The notes below the pieces were generated by a model. That model ran no database searches, had not been told where the DNA came from, and saw only the letters and a program-made list of their open reading frames with translations. Shown here piece by piece: positions 1 through 5,217 of a DNA stretch of 5,979 nucleotides. The translations under genes were made by a program, and so were the position numbers. The stretch is from Betaproteobacteria bacterium. Lineage in GTDB: Bacteria > Pseudomonadota > Gammaproteobacteria > Burkholderiales > SG8-39. The stretch is from the NCBI GenBank assembly GCA_007280315.1, contig QYQC01000202.1, positions 1 to 5,979 on the forward strand. Reading direction: 5' to 3'. Position 1 is the first letter of the stretch, and the number at the start of each line of letters is the position of its first letter.

Positions 1-1
1 A

Positions 2-1204
2 CGTAGGCTCATCATCGCTATCGGAGTCGCCATGTTCGCGACCTTCCTCGGCTGGCGCCTGGTACGTCCTATGACCATCTTCGTGGTGACGGAGAACTTC
101 GAGCTGCCAATCGACACCAGCAAAGCGGCAATTTCGACTGAAGCGCTGCGAGCAAGCACTTGCGGCGCCTGTCACCGCGAAAACTACGAGGAGTGGAAGA
201 CGAGCATCCATAGCCAGGCCTGGACCGATCCCTACTTTCAGATCGACTGGAAGTTTGACGAGTTGCAGCAGGTTTGCAAGAACTGCCATATTCCGCTCGA
301 TCGGCAACAGGAACACAAGGTGCTCGGCTTCAACGACGCGGAGAAATTGAAACCCATCCTCGCCGACAACCCCGGTTTCGATGCCGGCCTGCAGCACGAA
401 GGCGTGACCTGCGCCGGATGCCACTTCAGGGACGGCAAAATTCTCGGCGCCCATGGCGACCTGGAAGCACCTCATCCGGTAGAGAAACTCGCCGACGCGA
501 ACGAGATCTGCCTGCACTGCCATGTGGTTCAGGGCGCGAGCTGGGACACATTTTTCCGCTATCCGCCCTGCGGCACCGCGGCCGAAATCGAGGCCGGAGC
601 CGGACGCTGGCAGGGTCGCAGCGGCGAGTACACAGTGCGCAACGCGAGCGAGCTCGGCTGTGTGCAGTGTCACATGCCCGCGGTCGAACGCTCGCTGGTT
701 GACGGTGGCCGCGTGCGGCAGTCGCGCCGCCACCTGTGGCGCGGCGGCCACGACCCGGCGACGGTGAAACAAGCCCTGGATATCCGCTTCACCGAAACCG
801 GCGACCACGCGGCGGACCGGCGCACCTTCGAACTGAGCCTGACCAATGTCGGCGCGGCCCACTATCTGCCAACCGGGACGCCGGATCGCCATCTGACCGT
901 GCGCCTGCGCGTGTTCGACGCTGCCGGGAAGACGCTTGCCGAAGAAAACCACGCCCTGAAACGCACCACCATGTGGCGCCCGTTTATTATCGATCTGTGG
1001 GATACGCGCCTGCCGCGCGGCCAGCCGCGCATCTACCGCATCGAGATCCCGGCCGCAGGCAAGTCCGCGCCGGTGGCAGTCGAGGCGGTCGTCCGCTACC
1101 ACTTACTCGACGAGGCGCGGCGCGCGCGCATCGGCTATGAGAACAAGGAGCCGATCGCCTACGAAGTGTTTCGGCGTCGTCTGGAGCTGCTGAGGACGCA
1201 ATGA
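2..1204 (+). CDS. Membrane-anchored pentaheme c-type cytochrome (cytochrome c554-like), 5' end outside window
   Basis: Probable periplasmic electron-transfer protein with five covalently bound hemes. Counting from the internal ATG at 32, CXXCH motifs lie at residues 44-48 (CGACH), 82-86 (CKNCH), 127-131 (CAGCH), 160-164 (CLHCH) and 210-214 (CVQCH). The stretch after the first motif, with W55 and H60 (EEWKTSIHSQAW), resembles the cytochrome c554 family. About 175 residues without CXXCH follow, including HYLPTGTPDR near 277-286, and look like a beta-rich domain. The reading frame is open to the left edge, and the codons before 32 encode hydrophobic residues (LIIAIGVAMFATFLGW) that form one membrane segment with the residues after 32. 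The true start is therefore probably upstream, although GGAG five bases before 32 leaves that ATG possible. It is the only clear plus-strand gene and converges on a DsrE-like gene. The heme-protein call is firm; the electron partners and any enzymatic activity are unknown. Confidence 0.88.
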   Translation, partial: RRLIIAIGVAMFATFLGWRLVRPMTIFVVTENFELPIDTSKAAISTEALRASTCGACHRENYEEWKTSIHSQAWTDPYFQIDWKFDELQQVCKNCHIPLDRQQEHKVLGFNDAEKLKPILADNPGFDAGLQHEGVTCAGCHFRDGKILGAHGDLEAPHPVEKLADANEICLHCHVVQGASWDTFFRYPPCGTAAEIEAGAGRWQGRSGEYTVRNASELGCVQCHMPAVERSLVDGGRVRQSRRHLWRGGHDPATVKQALDIRFTETGDHAADRRTFELSLTNVGAAHYLPTGTPDRHLTVRLRVFDAAGKTLAEENHALKRTTMWRPFIIDLWDTRLPRGQPRIYRIEIPAAGKSAPVAVEAVVRYHLLDEARRARIGYENKEPIAYEVFRRRLELLRTQ

Positions 1205-1335
1205 ACAAGTGTCAGAATGTCATCCGCATTTCGGAGAAACCGTACTGGACGCGAACTGCGGCATGGCTAAATTCGCGTGCCTTCACTCGCAATTCGGCGT
1301 TGTGGCGTCTTCTGACTCAGTCCATCCACATATAG
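1201..1335 (+). CDS. Possible 44-residue small ORF overlapping the cytochrome stop codon (hypothetical)
   Basis: The cytochrome stop codon is embedded in ATGA, so an ATG at 1201 overlaps TGA at 1202-1204, a typical translational-coupling arrangement. GAGG lies five bases before the ATG. The ORF encodes a basic peptide starting MNKCQNVIRISEKPYW, with three tryptophans and no clear membrane segment or domain, and stops with TAG at 1333-1335. Its last 19 bases overlap the 3' end of the convergent DsrE-like gene. I recognise no family. It may be a real coupled small gene, a remnant, or chance, since ATGA overlaps are common and the ORF is short. Confidence 0.22.
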   Translation: MNKCQNVIRISEKPYWTRTAAWLNSRAFTRNSALWRLLTQSIHI

Positions 1336-1745
1336 GCATAACCCTTGTTCTGCAGGGCGATGCTGTTCAGGAGCACGTTGTATTCCACCACAACGAAAGG
1401 CAGCACGTTGTCAGCCCCCACGAGGCAGCGGTCCATGGCAATCATACAGGCTTCGATGCAAGTGCCCTCATCGCTAAGCTGCTTGAGTACCGCCCGAATT
1501 TCCTCCAGCCTGCTCGGCACGTCCGCAGCGAACTTGGTTCCCTCGTGGGAGCGGGTCACGAACTTGGTGGCGGGGCCGTGTATCATCATCACAAAGTCGG
1601 CTTCCAGCTTGCGCGCCCTGAAGCCCTGAAGCGTGCTGAGCATGAGCGAGGCGCGATCGAGAAATCGCCGTTCATCGCCCGTGGTGAAATCCCACACCGC
1701 CCGAGCTTGCGACAGGCCGGAAAAATCGTCAGTCCGTACTTTCAT
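1317..1745 (-). CDS. DsrE/DsrF-like family protein with three C-terminal-half cysteines
   Basis: A 142-residue soluble protein resembling the DsrE/F-like superfamily, small alpha/beta proteins that often bind or relay sulfur as cysteine persulfide. Supporting features are the N-terminal strand VWDFTTGD (17-24), the helix near 25-43, a second strand and loop ending in IHGPATKFV (55-63), and the C-terminal block ALQNKGYAYMW (130-140), which matches the closing strand common in this family. Cysteines fall at 96, 100 and 107 (C-x3-C-x6-C), near the position where DsrE-like proteins carry their active cysteine. The ATG at 1745 has CGGAG five bases upstream. The gene lies 230 bases downstream of the DUF1641 gene on the same strand, beyond a hairpin, so it may have its own promoter. 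Its 3' end faces the cytochrome gene. Sulfur transfer is inferred from family and context; the substrate is unknown. Confidence 0.75.
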   Translation of the reverse strand: MKVRTDDFSGLSQARAVWDFTTGDERRFLDRASLMLSTLQGFRARKLEADFVMMIHGPATKFVTRSHEGTKFAADVPSRLEEIRAVLKQLSDEGTCIEACMIAMDRCLVGADNVLPFVVVEYNVLLNSIALQNKGYAYMWMD

Positions 1746-1975
1746 TTCAACTCCGTTTCGATCAAATGTTTTCGACGGCTTTTTTCACCGTCCGATTTTT
1801 TGCGCCGCCCACGGCAACAGGCGTCCCATGCCGGTGCGTTAGCTTATACCGCGGCCGCGGGAACGCGCGGCGGCTCAGCATGCGGCCGGCGCCGCGGAGA
1901 TGCGGCTTACGCGATGATTGCGCGACTGATCTGACCGCCGCGACTGCAGCGGTCAGATTCATGCAGCACCTGGCG
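1746..1975. other. Intergenic region between the DUF1641 and DsrE-like genes
   Basis: No convincing gene. The part next to DUF1641 is GC-rich, with a 12-bp palindrome CCGCGGCCGCGG at 1849-1860 and the inverted repeat annotated separately. The last 60 bases before the DsrE-like start are much richer in A/T on the minus strand, as expected of a leader or promoter. TATAAG at 1848-1843 on the minus strand resembles a -10 element but has no recognisable -35 at the right distance, so no promoter is called. Confidence 0.5.
1929..1958 (-). terminator. Perfect 10-bp inverted repeat after the DUF1641 gene, possible terminator
   Basis: ATCTGACCGC at 1929-1938 is the exact reverse complement of GCGGTCAGAT at 1949-1958, with a 10-base loop. 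The hairpin begins 17 bases past the DUF1641 stop codon, where an operon terminator would be expected. No T-run follows on the minus strand, so it is not a classical intrinsic terminator. It could protect the 3' end, work with Rho, or merely attenuate read-through into the DsrE-like gene. Confidence 0.45.
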
Positions 1976-2767
1976 TCAGGATTTGCGCGCGTAGCGCTCG
2001 TGCATGTTTTGCCCGAGGGCAAGCATGAAACGCAGCGTCTCCTGCGTGCGTACATCGGTGAGCATGCGGTACATTGCGACAATGCCGCCGTCGGTGCGCT
2101 CCGCCTCGGCCTGTTTCGCCGCAGTCTCCATGCTCTCGAGCAGCCCGCCCACCATTTCGAGCCGGTCGACGAACGTAGGCAGAAGCGCGGCGACGCGCTC
2201 CAGCGACCCGCTCGCCTCGAGCTTGGCCAGCATCTCGACCAGTCGGCCGGCGCCGCCGCGGTTAAGGCGGTCGAGCAGCGACAGGCCTTCGCTCATCGCC
2301 TCTGACAGGCGGCCGATGATTTCATCGGACATTGCGTCCTGCGCCGCGCCATATACGCGCGCAAGCTGCGCCAGCCGCTCTATGTCGCCATCGGCGACCA
2401 GGCGCGTCAGCGTTGGCAGCGCCTTTTCCAGGCCCGACCGATTGACCTGGTCCATCAGACTCAGGCCGTCGCTCGCGGCCCCCGCGATGCGACCGACCAT
2501 TTCCTCGGTCAGCGCGTCCTCGGCCGAGCCATAGACCCGCGCCAGGTTGACCAGGCGCTGCAGGTCACCGTTCTCGACCATCTGCGCGAGCTGCGGTATC
2601 GCCTTGGACAACCCGCTGCGATTGACCTTGTCCATCAGATCCATCGCACCGGCGGCGCTGTCGGCAACGCGGCCGATGATGTCCTCGGTCATCGCATCGC
2701 GCGCCGCGGTGGCGACGCCCGCGAGCTCTTCCAGCGTGCCGGGCACGCCCTTCGATTCTGCGTTCAT
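1976..2767 (-). CDS. DUF1641 family protein with three 60-residue tandem repeats
   Basis: A 263-residue soluble, largely helical protein. The C-terminal block GGIVAMYRMLTDVRTQETLR (227-246), followed by FMLALGQ, matches the conserved end of DUF1641 proteins, which are found beside SQR-like flavoproteins and formate dehydrogenase genes and have no settled biochemical role. Residues 21-80, 81-140 and 141-200 are tandem repeats with an exact 60-residue period: IGR/VGR/IGR at 31, 91 and 151; VNRSGL/VNRSGL/LNRGGA at 48, 108 and 168; and GDLQRL/GDIERL/GSLERV at 67, 127 and 187. By hand count repeats 1 and 2 share about 55% of residues, and 2 and 3 about 40%. There are no cysteines, so it cannot carry persulfide itself. 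The ATG at 2767 has GGGAGG four bases upstream and lies 12 bases after the SQR-like stop, so the two are almost certainly co-translated. An accessory or scaffold role for the flavoprotein is inferred. Confidence 0.85.
   Translation of the reverse strand: MNAESKGVPGTLEELAGVATAARDAMTEDIIGRVADSAAGAMDLMDKVNRSGLSKAIPQLAQMVENGDLQRLVNLARVYGSAEDALTEEMVGRIAGAASDGLSLMDQVNRSGLEKALPTLTRLVADGDIERLAQLARVYGAAQDAMSDEIIGRLSEAMSEGLSLLDRLNRGGAGRLVEMLAKLEASGSLERVAALLPTFVDRLEMVGGLLESMETAAKQAEAERTDGGIVAMYRMLTDVRTQETLRFMLALGQNMHERYARKS
2168..2707 (-). repeat. Three in-frame 180-bp tandem repeats inside the DUF1641 gene
   Basis: The units occupy 2528-2707, 2348-2527 and 2168-2347, in protein order. Each codes for 60 residues following the pattern xxxDAhoxEhhGRh...LhDxhNRxG...G-L-R (h hydrophobic, o hydroxyl). 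The DNA copies have diverged considerably while protein motifs are kept, so this is an old duplication maintained by selection rather than a recent slippage product. The N-terminal 20 residues resemble the tail of a further, partial unit. Confidence 0.8.
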
Positions 2768-2779
2768 GTTCCCTCCCGG

Positions 2780-3919
2780 CTACAGTAATCCACGCGCTGA
2801 GGCCCAATAGAGTTTGTTGTAGGCCATCTTGAACCAGTGCATGGCGCGCGTCGGCGCCTTCGGGTCCGGCGGATTCTGGTAGTCGAACATCGCATAGGTC
2901 GCCCGGTCCAGCCCCGCCTCGATGAAGCAGAATACCTTGCCGTCGTAATCGCGCACCGGCGCGCCCACGCCCATTTTAACCATCGCCGCAATGTTCTCGC
3001 CCAGCGTTTCGGCTTCGAAGTGCGCAGTGGAACCAGCCTTGCTGATGGGAATATTGGTGGTGTCGCCGATCACGAATACATTGGCGCGACCCTCCATGTT
3101 GAGCTTGGTCTTGTTGGTCGGAATCCAGCCGCGCTGGCCCAGGCCGTTTTTCTCGATTACGTCCATTCCCCGATGCGCGGGTATCGCCACCAGCAGGTCG
3201 TAGGGCAGGTCCTTGCCCTCTTCGCTGCGCAGGATCTTCTTCGCGCCGTCGACTTCCTTGATGTTGAAGAAGGTATCGGTCGTAATGCCCAGGCGCTCCA
3301 TCTCGGGTCCGGCCCATTTGGCCACGTTCTCCAGACTATGCACGCGGTTGATCGGATAGGTGTAATGCAACTGCACCTTGTCGCTCATGCCGCGGCCCTT
3401 GAAGTAGTCGTGCAGCATGAAGATAATTTCCAGCGGTGCCATCGGGCACTTGTGCGGCACGCCGACGGTGACGACCACCTTGCCGCCCTGAAACTCCTGC
3501 AGCCGGCGCATCATCTTCAGCGCCGTCTCCTCGGTATAGAAAAACTCGGCGTTCTCCGCCAGCCCCTTCACCTCTTCGGCCGCCATGCGCGAGCCGGTGG
3601 CGATCACCAGCACGTCGTAGTCGTAGGTCTTGCCGCTCTTCGTCTTCACCTTATTGTTATCGAGCTGGAACTCCTCCGCCGGATCGACGTGGAATTCGAT
3701 CCCCGGCTCCAGCAGGCTCACCTGATCGCGATACAGCGCATCCGGCGTGGTGCGTCCGATCGCGAGATAGAGCAGGCCGGGCTGATACATATGCTTGTCT
3801 GTCGCCGAGAGCATCGTGATGCGCGCCTTACCCGCGCGCAATTCCGGCCCCAGTCGCCGCGCAAGATTATTTCCAAGAATGGTGCCGCCCATGCCGCCGC
3901 CGATAATCAGTATTTTCAT
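2780..3919 (-). CDS. SQR-like FAD-dependent oxidoreductase (sulfide:quinone oxidoreductase family)
   Basis: A 379-residue flavoprotein of the sulfide:quinone oxidoreductase/flavocytochrome c sulfide dehydrogenase family. SQRs are peripheral membrane enzymes that oxidise sulfide to sulfane sulfur and reduce quinone. The FAD-binding motif GGGMGG is at 7-12, the second Rossmann-type motif VIATGSR at 105-111, and the C-terminal FAD motif VFVIGDTTNIP at 281-291. Cys158 (PHKCPMAPLE) and Cys331 (KVFCFIE) match the two cysteines that form the redox disulfide or polysulfide bridge in characterised SQRs. The third classical cysteine, near 128, appears to be Tyr128 (EFFYTEET), making this an atypical member. 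The C-terminus is amphipathic and aromatic (MHWFKMAYNKLYW), consistent with membrane association. The ATG at 3919 has a perfect AGGAGG five bases upstream. It sits between a TusA gene (57 bases) and DUF1641 (12 bases). Sulfide, a carrier-bound persulfide or another sulfur compound could be the substrate. Confidence 0.87.
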   Translation of the reverse strand: MKILIIGGGMGGTILGNNLARRLGPELRAGKARITMLSATDKHMYQPGLLYLAIGRTTPDALYRDQVSLLEPGIEFHVDPAEEFQLDNNKVKTKSGKTYDYDVLVIATGSRMAAEEVKGLAENAEFFYTEETALKMMRRLQEFQGGKVVVTVGVPHKCPMAPLEIIFMLHDYFKGRGMSDKVQLHYTYPINRVHSLENVAKWAGPEMERLGITTDTFFNIKEVDGAKKILRSEEGKDLPYDLLVAIPAHRGMDVIEKNGLGQRGWIPTNKTKLNMEGRANVFVIGDTTNIPISKAGSTAHFEAETLGENIAAMVKMGVGAPVRDYDGKVFCFIEAGLDRATYAMFDYQNPPDPKAPTRAMHWFKMAYNKLYWASARGLL

Positions 3920-3924
3920 TCCCG

Positions 3925-3930
3925 CCTCCT
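3925..3930 (-). promoter_or_regulatory. Strong ribosome binding site of the SQR-like gene
   Basis: The minus strand reads AGGAGG, fully complementary to the 16S anti-Shine-Dalgarno core, five bases before the ATG at 3919. It is the strongest ribosome binding site in the window and fixes the start. Confidence 0.75.
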
Positions 3931-3976
3931 CAGGTTGATTTCGAATACCACAGACCCTGCTTACACCTCGTTTCAG

Positions 3977-4207
3977 CTACTTGGTTTTCCTTACCGTTAT
4001 ATGCCACACGCCCGCCTCTTCGCGCGTCGATACATATTCGTGCCCGACCTTGCGCACCCATTCCGGTATGTCGTTGGCCGAACCCTTGTCGTTGGACAAT
4101 ACCTCGAGCTCGTCTCCGATCTCGCACATTTTCAGCACTGCGATCAATTCCATCAACGGGCCGGGGCAGAAGCTGCCGCGACCATCGATTATCCTTTTCT
4201 CTGCCAT
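3977..4207 (-). CDS. tusA: TusA-family sulfur carrier with CPGP motif
   Basis: A 76-residue TusA/SirA-like protein. TusA proteins carry sulfur as a persulfide on the cysteine of an N-terminal CPxP motif and hand it to partners such as DsrE-type proteins; in sulfur oxidisers they feed cytoplasmic sulfane sulfur oxidation. The motif is at 14-17 (DGRGSFCPGP), with Cys14 the predicted carrier. The rest follows the fold: a helix at 18-28, strand DELEVLSND (32-40), the GSANDIPEW turn and helix (42-50), then GHEYVS (55-60). A second cysteine, Cys28, is not part of the usual motif. An in-frame ATG at 4252 would overlap dsrE; the ATG at 4207 is preferred because GGGGAG lies eight bases upstream, while the ATG at 4213 would leave only two. 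It lies 22 bases after the dsrE gene and 57 bases before the SQR-like gene. Glycine in the CPxP motif distinguishes it from the second TusA. Confidence 0.9.
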   Translation of the reverse strand: MAEKRIIDGRGSFCPGPLMELIAVLKMCEIGDELEVLSNDKGSANDIPEWVRKVGHEYVSTREEAGVWHITVRKTK

Positions 4208-4215
4208 TGCCATTT

Positions 4216-4221
4216 CTCCCC
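4216..4221 (-). promoter_or_regulatory. Ribosome binding site deciding the start of the CPGP TusA gene
   Basis: GGGGAG on the minus strand is eight bases before the ATG at 4207 and only two before the ATG at 4213. The spacing favours 4207, giving 76 residues beginning MAEKRIIDGRG, the usual length before the CPxP motif. Confidence 0.6.
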
Positions 4222-4229
4222 GGTTAGAT

Positions 4230-4622
4230 TCAGAAAGTCCAGACCTGCGCACCTTGAGCCAGATCGAGAAATCGCGTCAGCCCGGTCGGTTCACCCAGAT
4301 AGGGCTCCAGGGTAGCCGTGTCGATGCCCGCTATGTCAAGCGCCATCGAACAGGGCAGAATTTTCGCGTCGCCCAGTTCCACTGCCTGCCGGAACAGCGT
4401 CTTGAAATCCGGCGCGTTCTTCTGCACCATCAGTTCACCGAATTTGCCCTCGCTCGGGGCGTCGGTCGACGCGCCCTTGATGAAGAAAGGCACGGCATTC
4501 ATGGAAAGGAATATCGTGACTTCCATGCCACTCACCGCAGCGACCGATGCGGCCATCGCGGCCATTTGCAAGCGTTCACGCGTACCTGAAACGACAACTA
4601 CGCAGATCTTCTCTACGGCCAT
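4230..4622 (-). CDS. DsrE_2-type DsrE/F/H-like sulfurtransferase
   Basis: A 130-residue soluble protein of the DsrE/DsrF/DsrH-like superfamily, closest to the DsrE_2/DsrE3-type branch whose genes commonly accompany tusA in sulfur oxidisers and whose members exchange persulfide or thiosulfonate sulfur with TusA. The N-terminal strand KICVVVVSGT (5-14), the alanine-rich helix (19-32) and strand EVTIFLSM (34-41) are typical. Cys91 in LPCSMALDIAGI (89-100) is at the position of the conserved active cysteine; the only other cysteine is Cys7. There is no membrane segment, unlike some DsrE2 proteins. The ATG at 4622 has AGGAG nine bases upstream. It is the first gene of the four-gene block, with a 201-base leader region upstream, and precedes its likely partner TusA by 22 bases. 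The family call is firm; the exact subtype is not. Confidence 0.85.
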   Translation of the reverse strand: MAVEKICVVVVSGTRERLQMAAMAASVAAVSGMEVTIFLSMNAVPFFIKGASTDAPSEGKFGELMVQKNAPDFKTLFRQAVELGDAKILPCSMALDIAGIDTATLEPYLGEPTGLTRFLDLAQGAQVWTF

Positions 4623-4823
4623 GACGCGCCACTCCTGATGAAAGCGAACCGACTATCAGACGCGAACGCGGGCTGCGATGGCGGGGACGGAGATCCCTTC
4701 TAATCAGCGCTGACGGGTTCGTGCGAAAAGACTACGCCGCGCAAGCGGATTGCGCAATCCATAATTTCAGCTGTTCGCGCCAACAGAATTTCCGATTCGC
4801 ATCCGGCAGGCGCGGCGGCCAAC
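4623..4823. other. Intergenic leader region upstream of the four-gene operon
   Basis: No gene is visible. This region separates the second TusA gene from the dsrE gene on the same strand and is the longest gap in the right-hand cluster, so it probably contains the operon promoter. On the minus strand TTGGCG at 4783-4778 resembles a -35 box, and TATGGA at 4763-4758 a poor -10 box with only 14 bases between them. The region also holds the palindrome annotated separately, TCAGCGCTGA at 4704-4713 and a short inverted repeat CTGTT/AACAG at 4771-4786. No promoter can be called with confidence. Confidence 0.45.
4747..4760. promoter_or_regulatory. 14-bp perfect palindrome, possible operator or hairpin
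   Basis: GGATTGCGCAATCC is identical to its reverse complement. It starts 125 bases upstream of the dsrE start, in the only sizeable gap before the operon, and touches the weak -10-like sequence. A symmetrical site here could bind a dimeric regulator. Its left half also pairs in an alternative hairpin, GCGCAA (4739-4744) with TTGCGC (4750-4755). No known operator is recognised. Confidence 0.3.
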
Positions 4824-5051
4824 CTACTTTCGCTTGAGAAAAAACGTGAACTCGTTGCTGGCTTCGGCCTGCGACACCAGTTCGTTGCCGGTCTGCTTGC
4901 AGAATGCCTGAAAATCCTTGACCGAACCGACGTCGGTCGAAACGATGCGCAGCACCTGGCCGCTTTGCATATCGGTCAGCGCCTTCTTTGCGCGCAATAT
5001 CGGCAGCGGGCAGTTCAAACCGCGCGCATCGAGGTCTTTATCGAAATTCAT
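4824..5051 (-). CDS. tusA: TusA-family sulfur carrier with CPLP motif
   Basis: A 75-residue TusA/SirA-like protein and the more canonical of the two here. The motif LDARGLNCPLPILRAKKAL (7-25) contains the predicted persulfide cysteine Cys14 in CPLP, followed by the standard first helix. VLRIVSTDVGSVKDFQAFC (33-51) covers the second strand and helix, with a second cysteine at 51; FTFFLKRK closes the last strand. An in-frame ATG at 5084 would add 11 residues (MTNHSPEEEAT), but the ATG at 5051 is preferred: GAGGA lies seven bases upstream and the protein then has the usual length. It lies between the DmsC-family gene (166-base gap) and the dsrE gene (201-base gap), so it may be its own transcript or be read with the DmsC-family gene. 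Supplying sulfur to cytoplasmic oxidation, or to tRNA and cofactor thiolation as in E. coli TusA, are both possible. Confidence 0.92.
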   Translation of the reverse strand: MNFDKDLDARGLNCPLPILRAKKALTDMQSGQVLRIVSTDVGSVKDFQAFCKQTGNELVSQAEASNEFTFFLKRK

Positions 5052-5058
5052 GGTTGCT

Positions 5059-5063
5059 TCCTC
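5059..5063 (-). promoter_or_regulatory. Ribosome binding site deciding the start of the CPLP TusA gene
   Basis: GAGGA on the minus strand lies seven bases before the ATG at 5051, supporting the shorter 75-residue product over the longer in-frame start at 5084. Confidence 0.6.
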
Positions 5064-5135
5064 TTCTGGTGAGTGATTTGTCATTCGTGATGCCCTGCCC
5101 GCGCGTTCAGGCCGATTCGCGCGGACCCGTCAGCG

Positions 5136-5162
5136 GTGATACAGCCGCTTTGGAAAAGTCAA
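5136..5162 (-). promoter_or_regulatory. Possible sigma-70-like promoter of the CPLP TusA gene
   Basis: On the minus strand TTGACT (5162-5157) matches five of six bases of the -35 consensus and TATCAC (5141-5136) four of six of the -10 consensus. They are 15 bases apart, two fewer than ideal. Transcription would start near 5129, leaving a leader of about 78 bases before the ATG at 5051. This is a pattern match only. Confidence 0.3.
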
Positions 5163-5217
5163 TGTAGCAGAAAACGGCCGAGTTGCAACAGGCGCGTAGC
5201 GCAGGCGCGTGGTGCGT

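Noticed and set aside
1774..1801. Plus-strand GACGG/CCGTC stem followed by CGATTTTTT, terminator-like.
   Set aside because: The stem is only five base pairs with a nine-base loop and lies about 570 bases past the cytochrome stop, upstream of a minus-strand gene. It is too weak and misplaced to call, though it could limit antisense transcription.
1849..1860. 12-bp palindrome CCGCGGCCGCGG.
   Set aside because: Made only of G and C in GC-rich DNA and not placed at a convincing promoter, it is likely to occur by chance.
1209..1934. Plus-strand open frame of 241 codons after the cytochrome gene.
   Set aside because: It lies mostly antisense to the DsrE-like gene, whose protein has recognisable family features, and its own translation does not.
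1762..2082. Minus-strand open frame running from inside the DUF1641 gene across the intergenic region.
   Set aside because: It overlaps the confidently called DUF1641 gene out of frame, has a C/R-rich low-plausibility composition, no family resemblance and no good ribosome binding site.
2837..4315. Long plus-strand open frame of 492 codons opposite the SQR-like and TusA genes.
   Set aside because: It is antisense to three well-recognised protein families, its translation is rich in H, R, L and A as expected of a shadow frame in GC-rich DNA, and it shows no domain.
5132..5149. AGCGG/CCGCT inverted repeat after the DmsC-family gene as a terminator.
   Set aside because: Only five base pairs, no T-run on the minus strand, and it overlaps the candidate -10 box of the tusA promoter.
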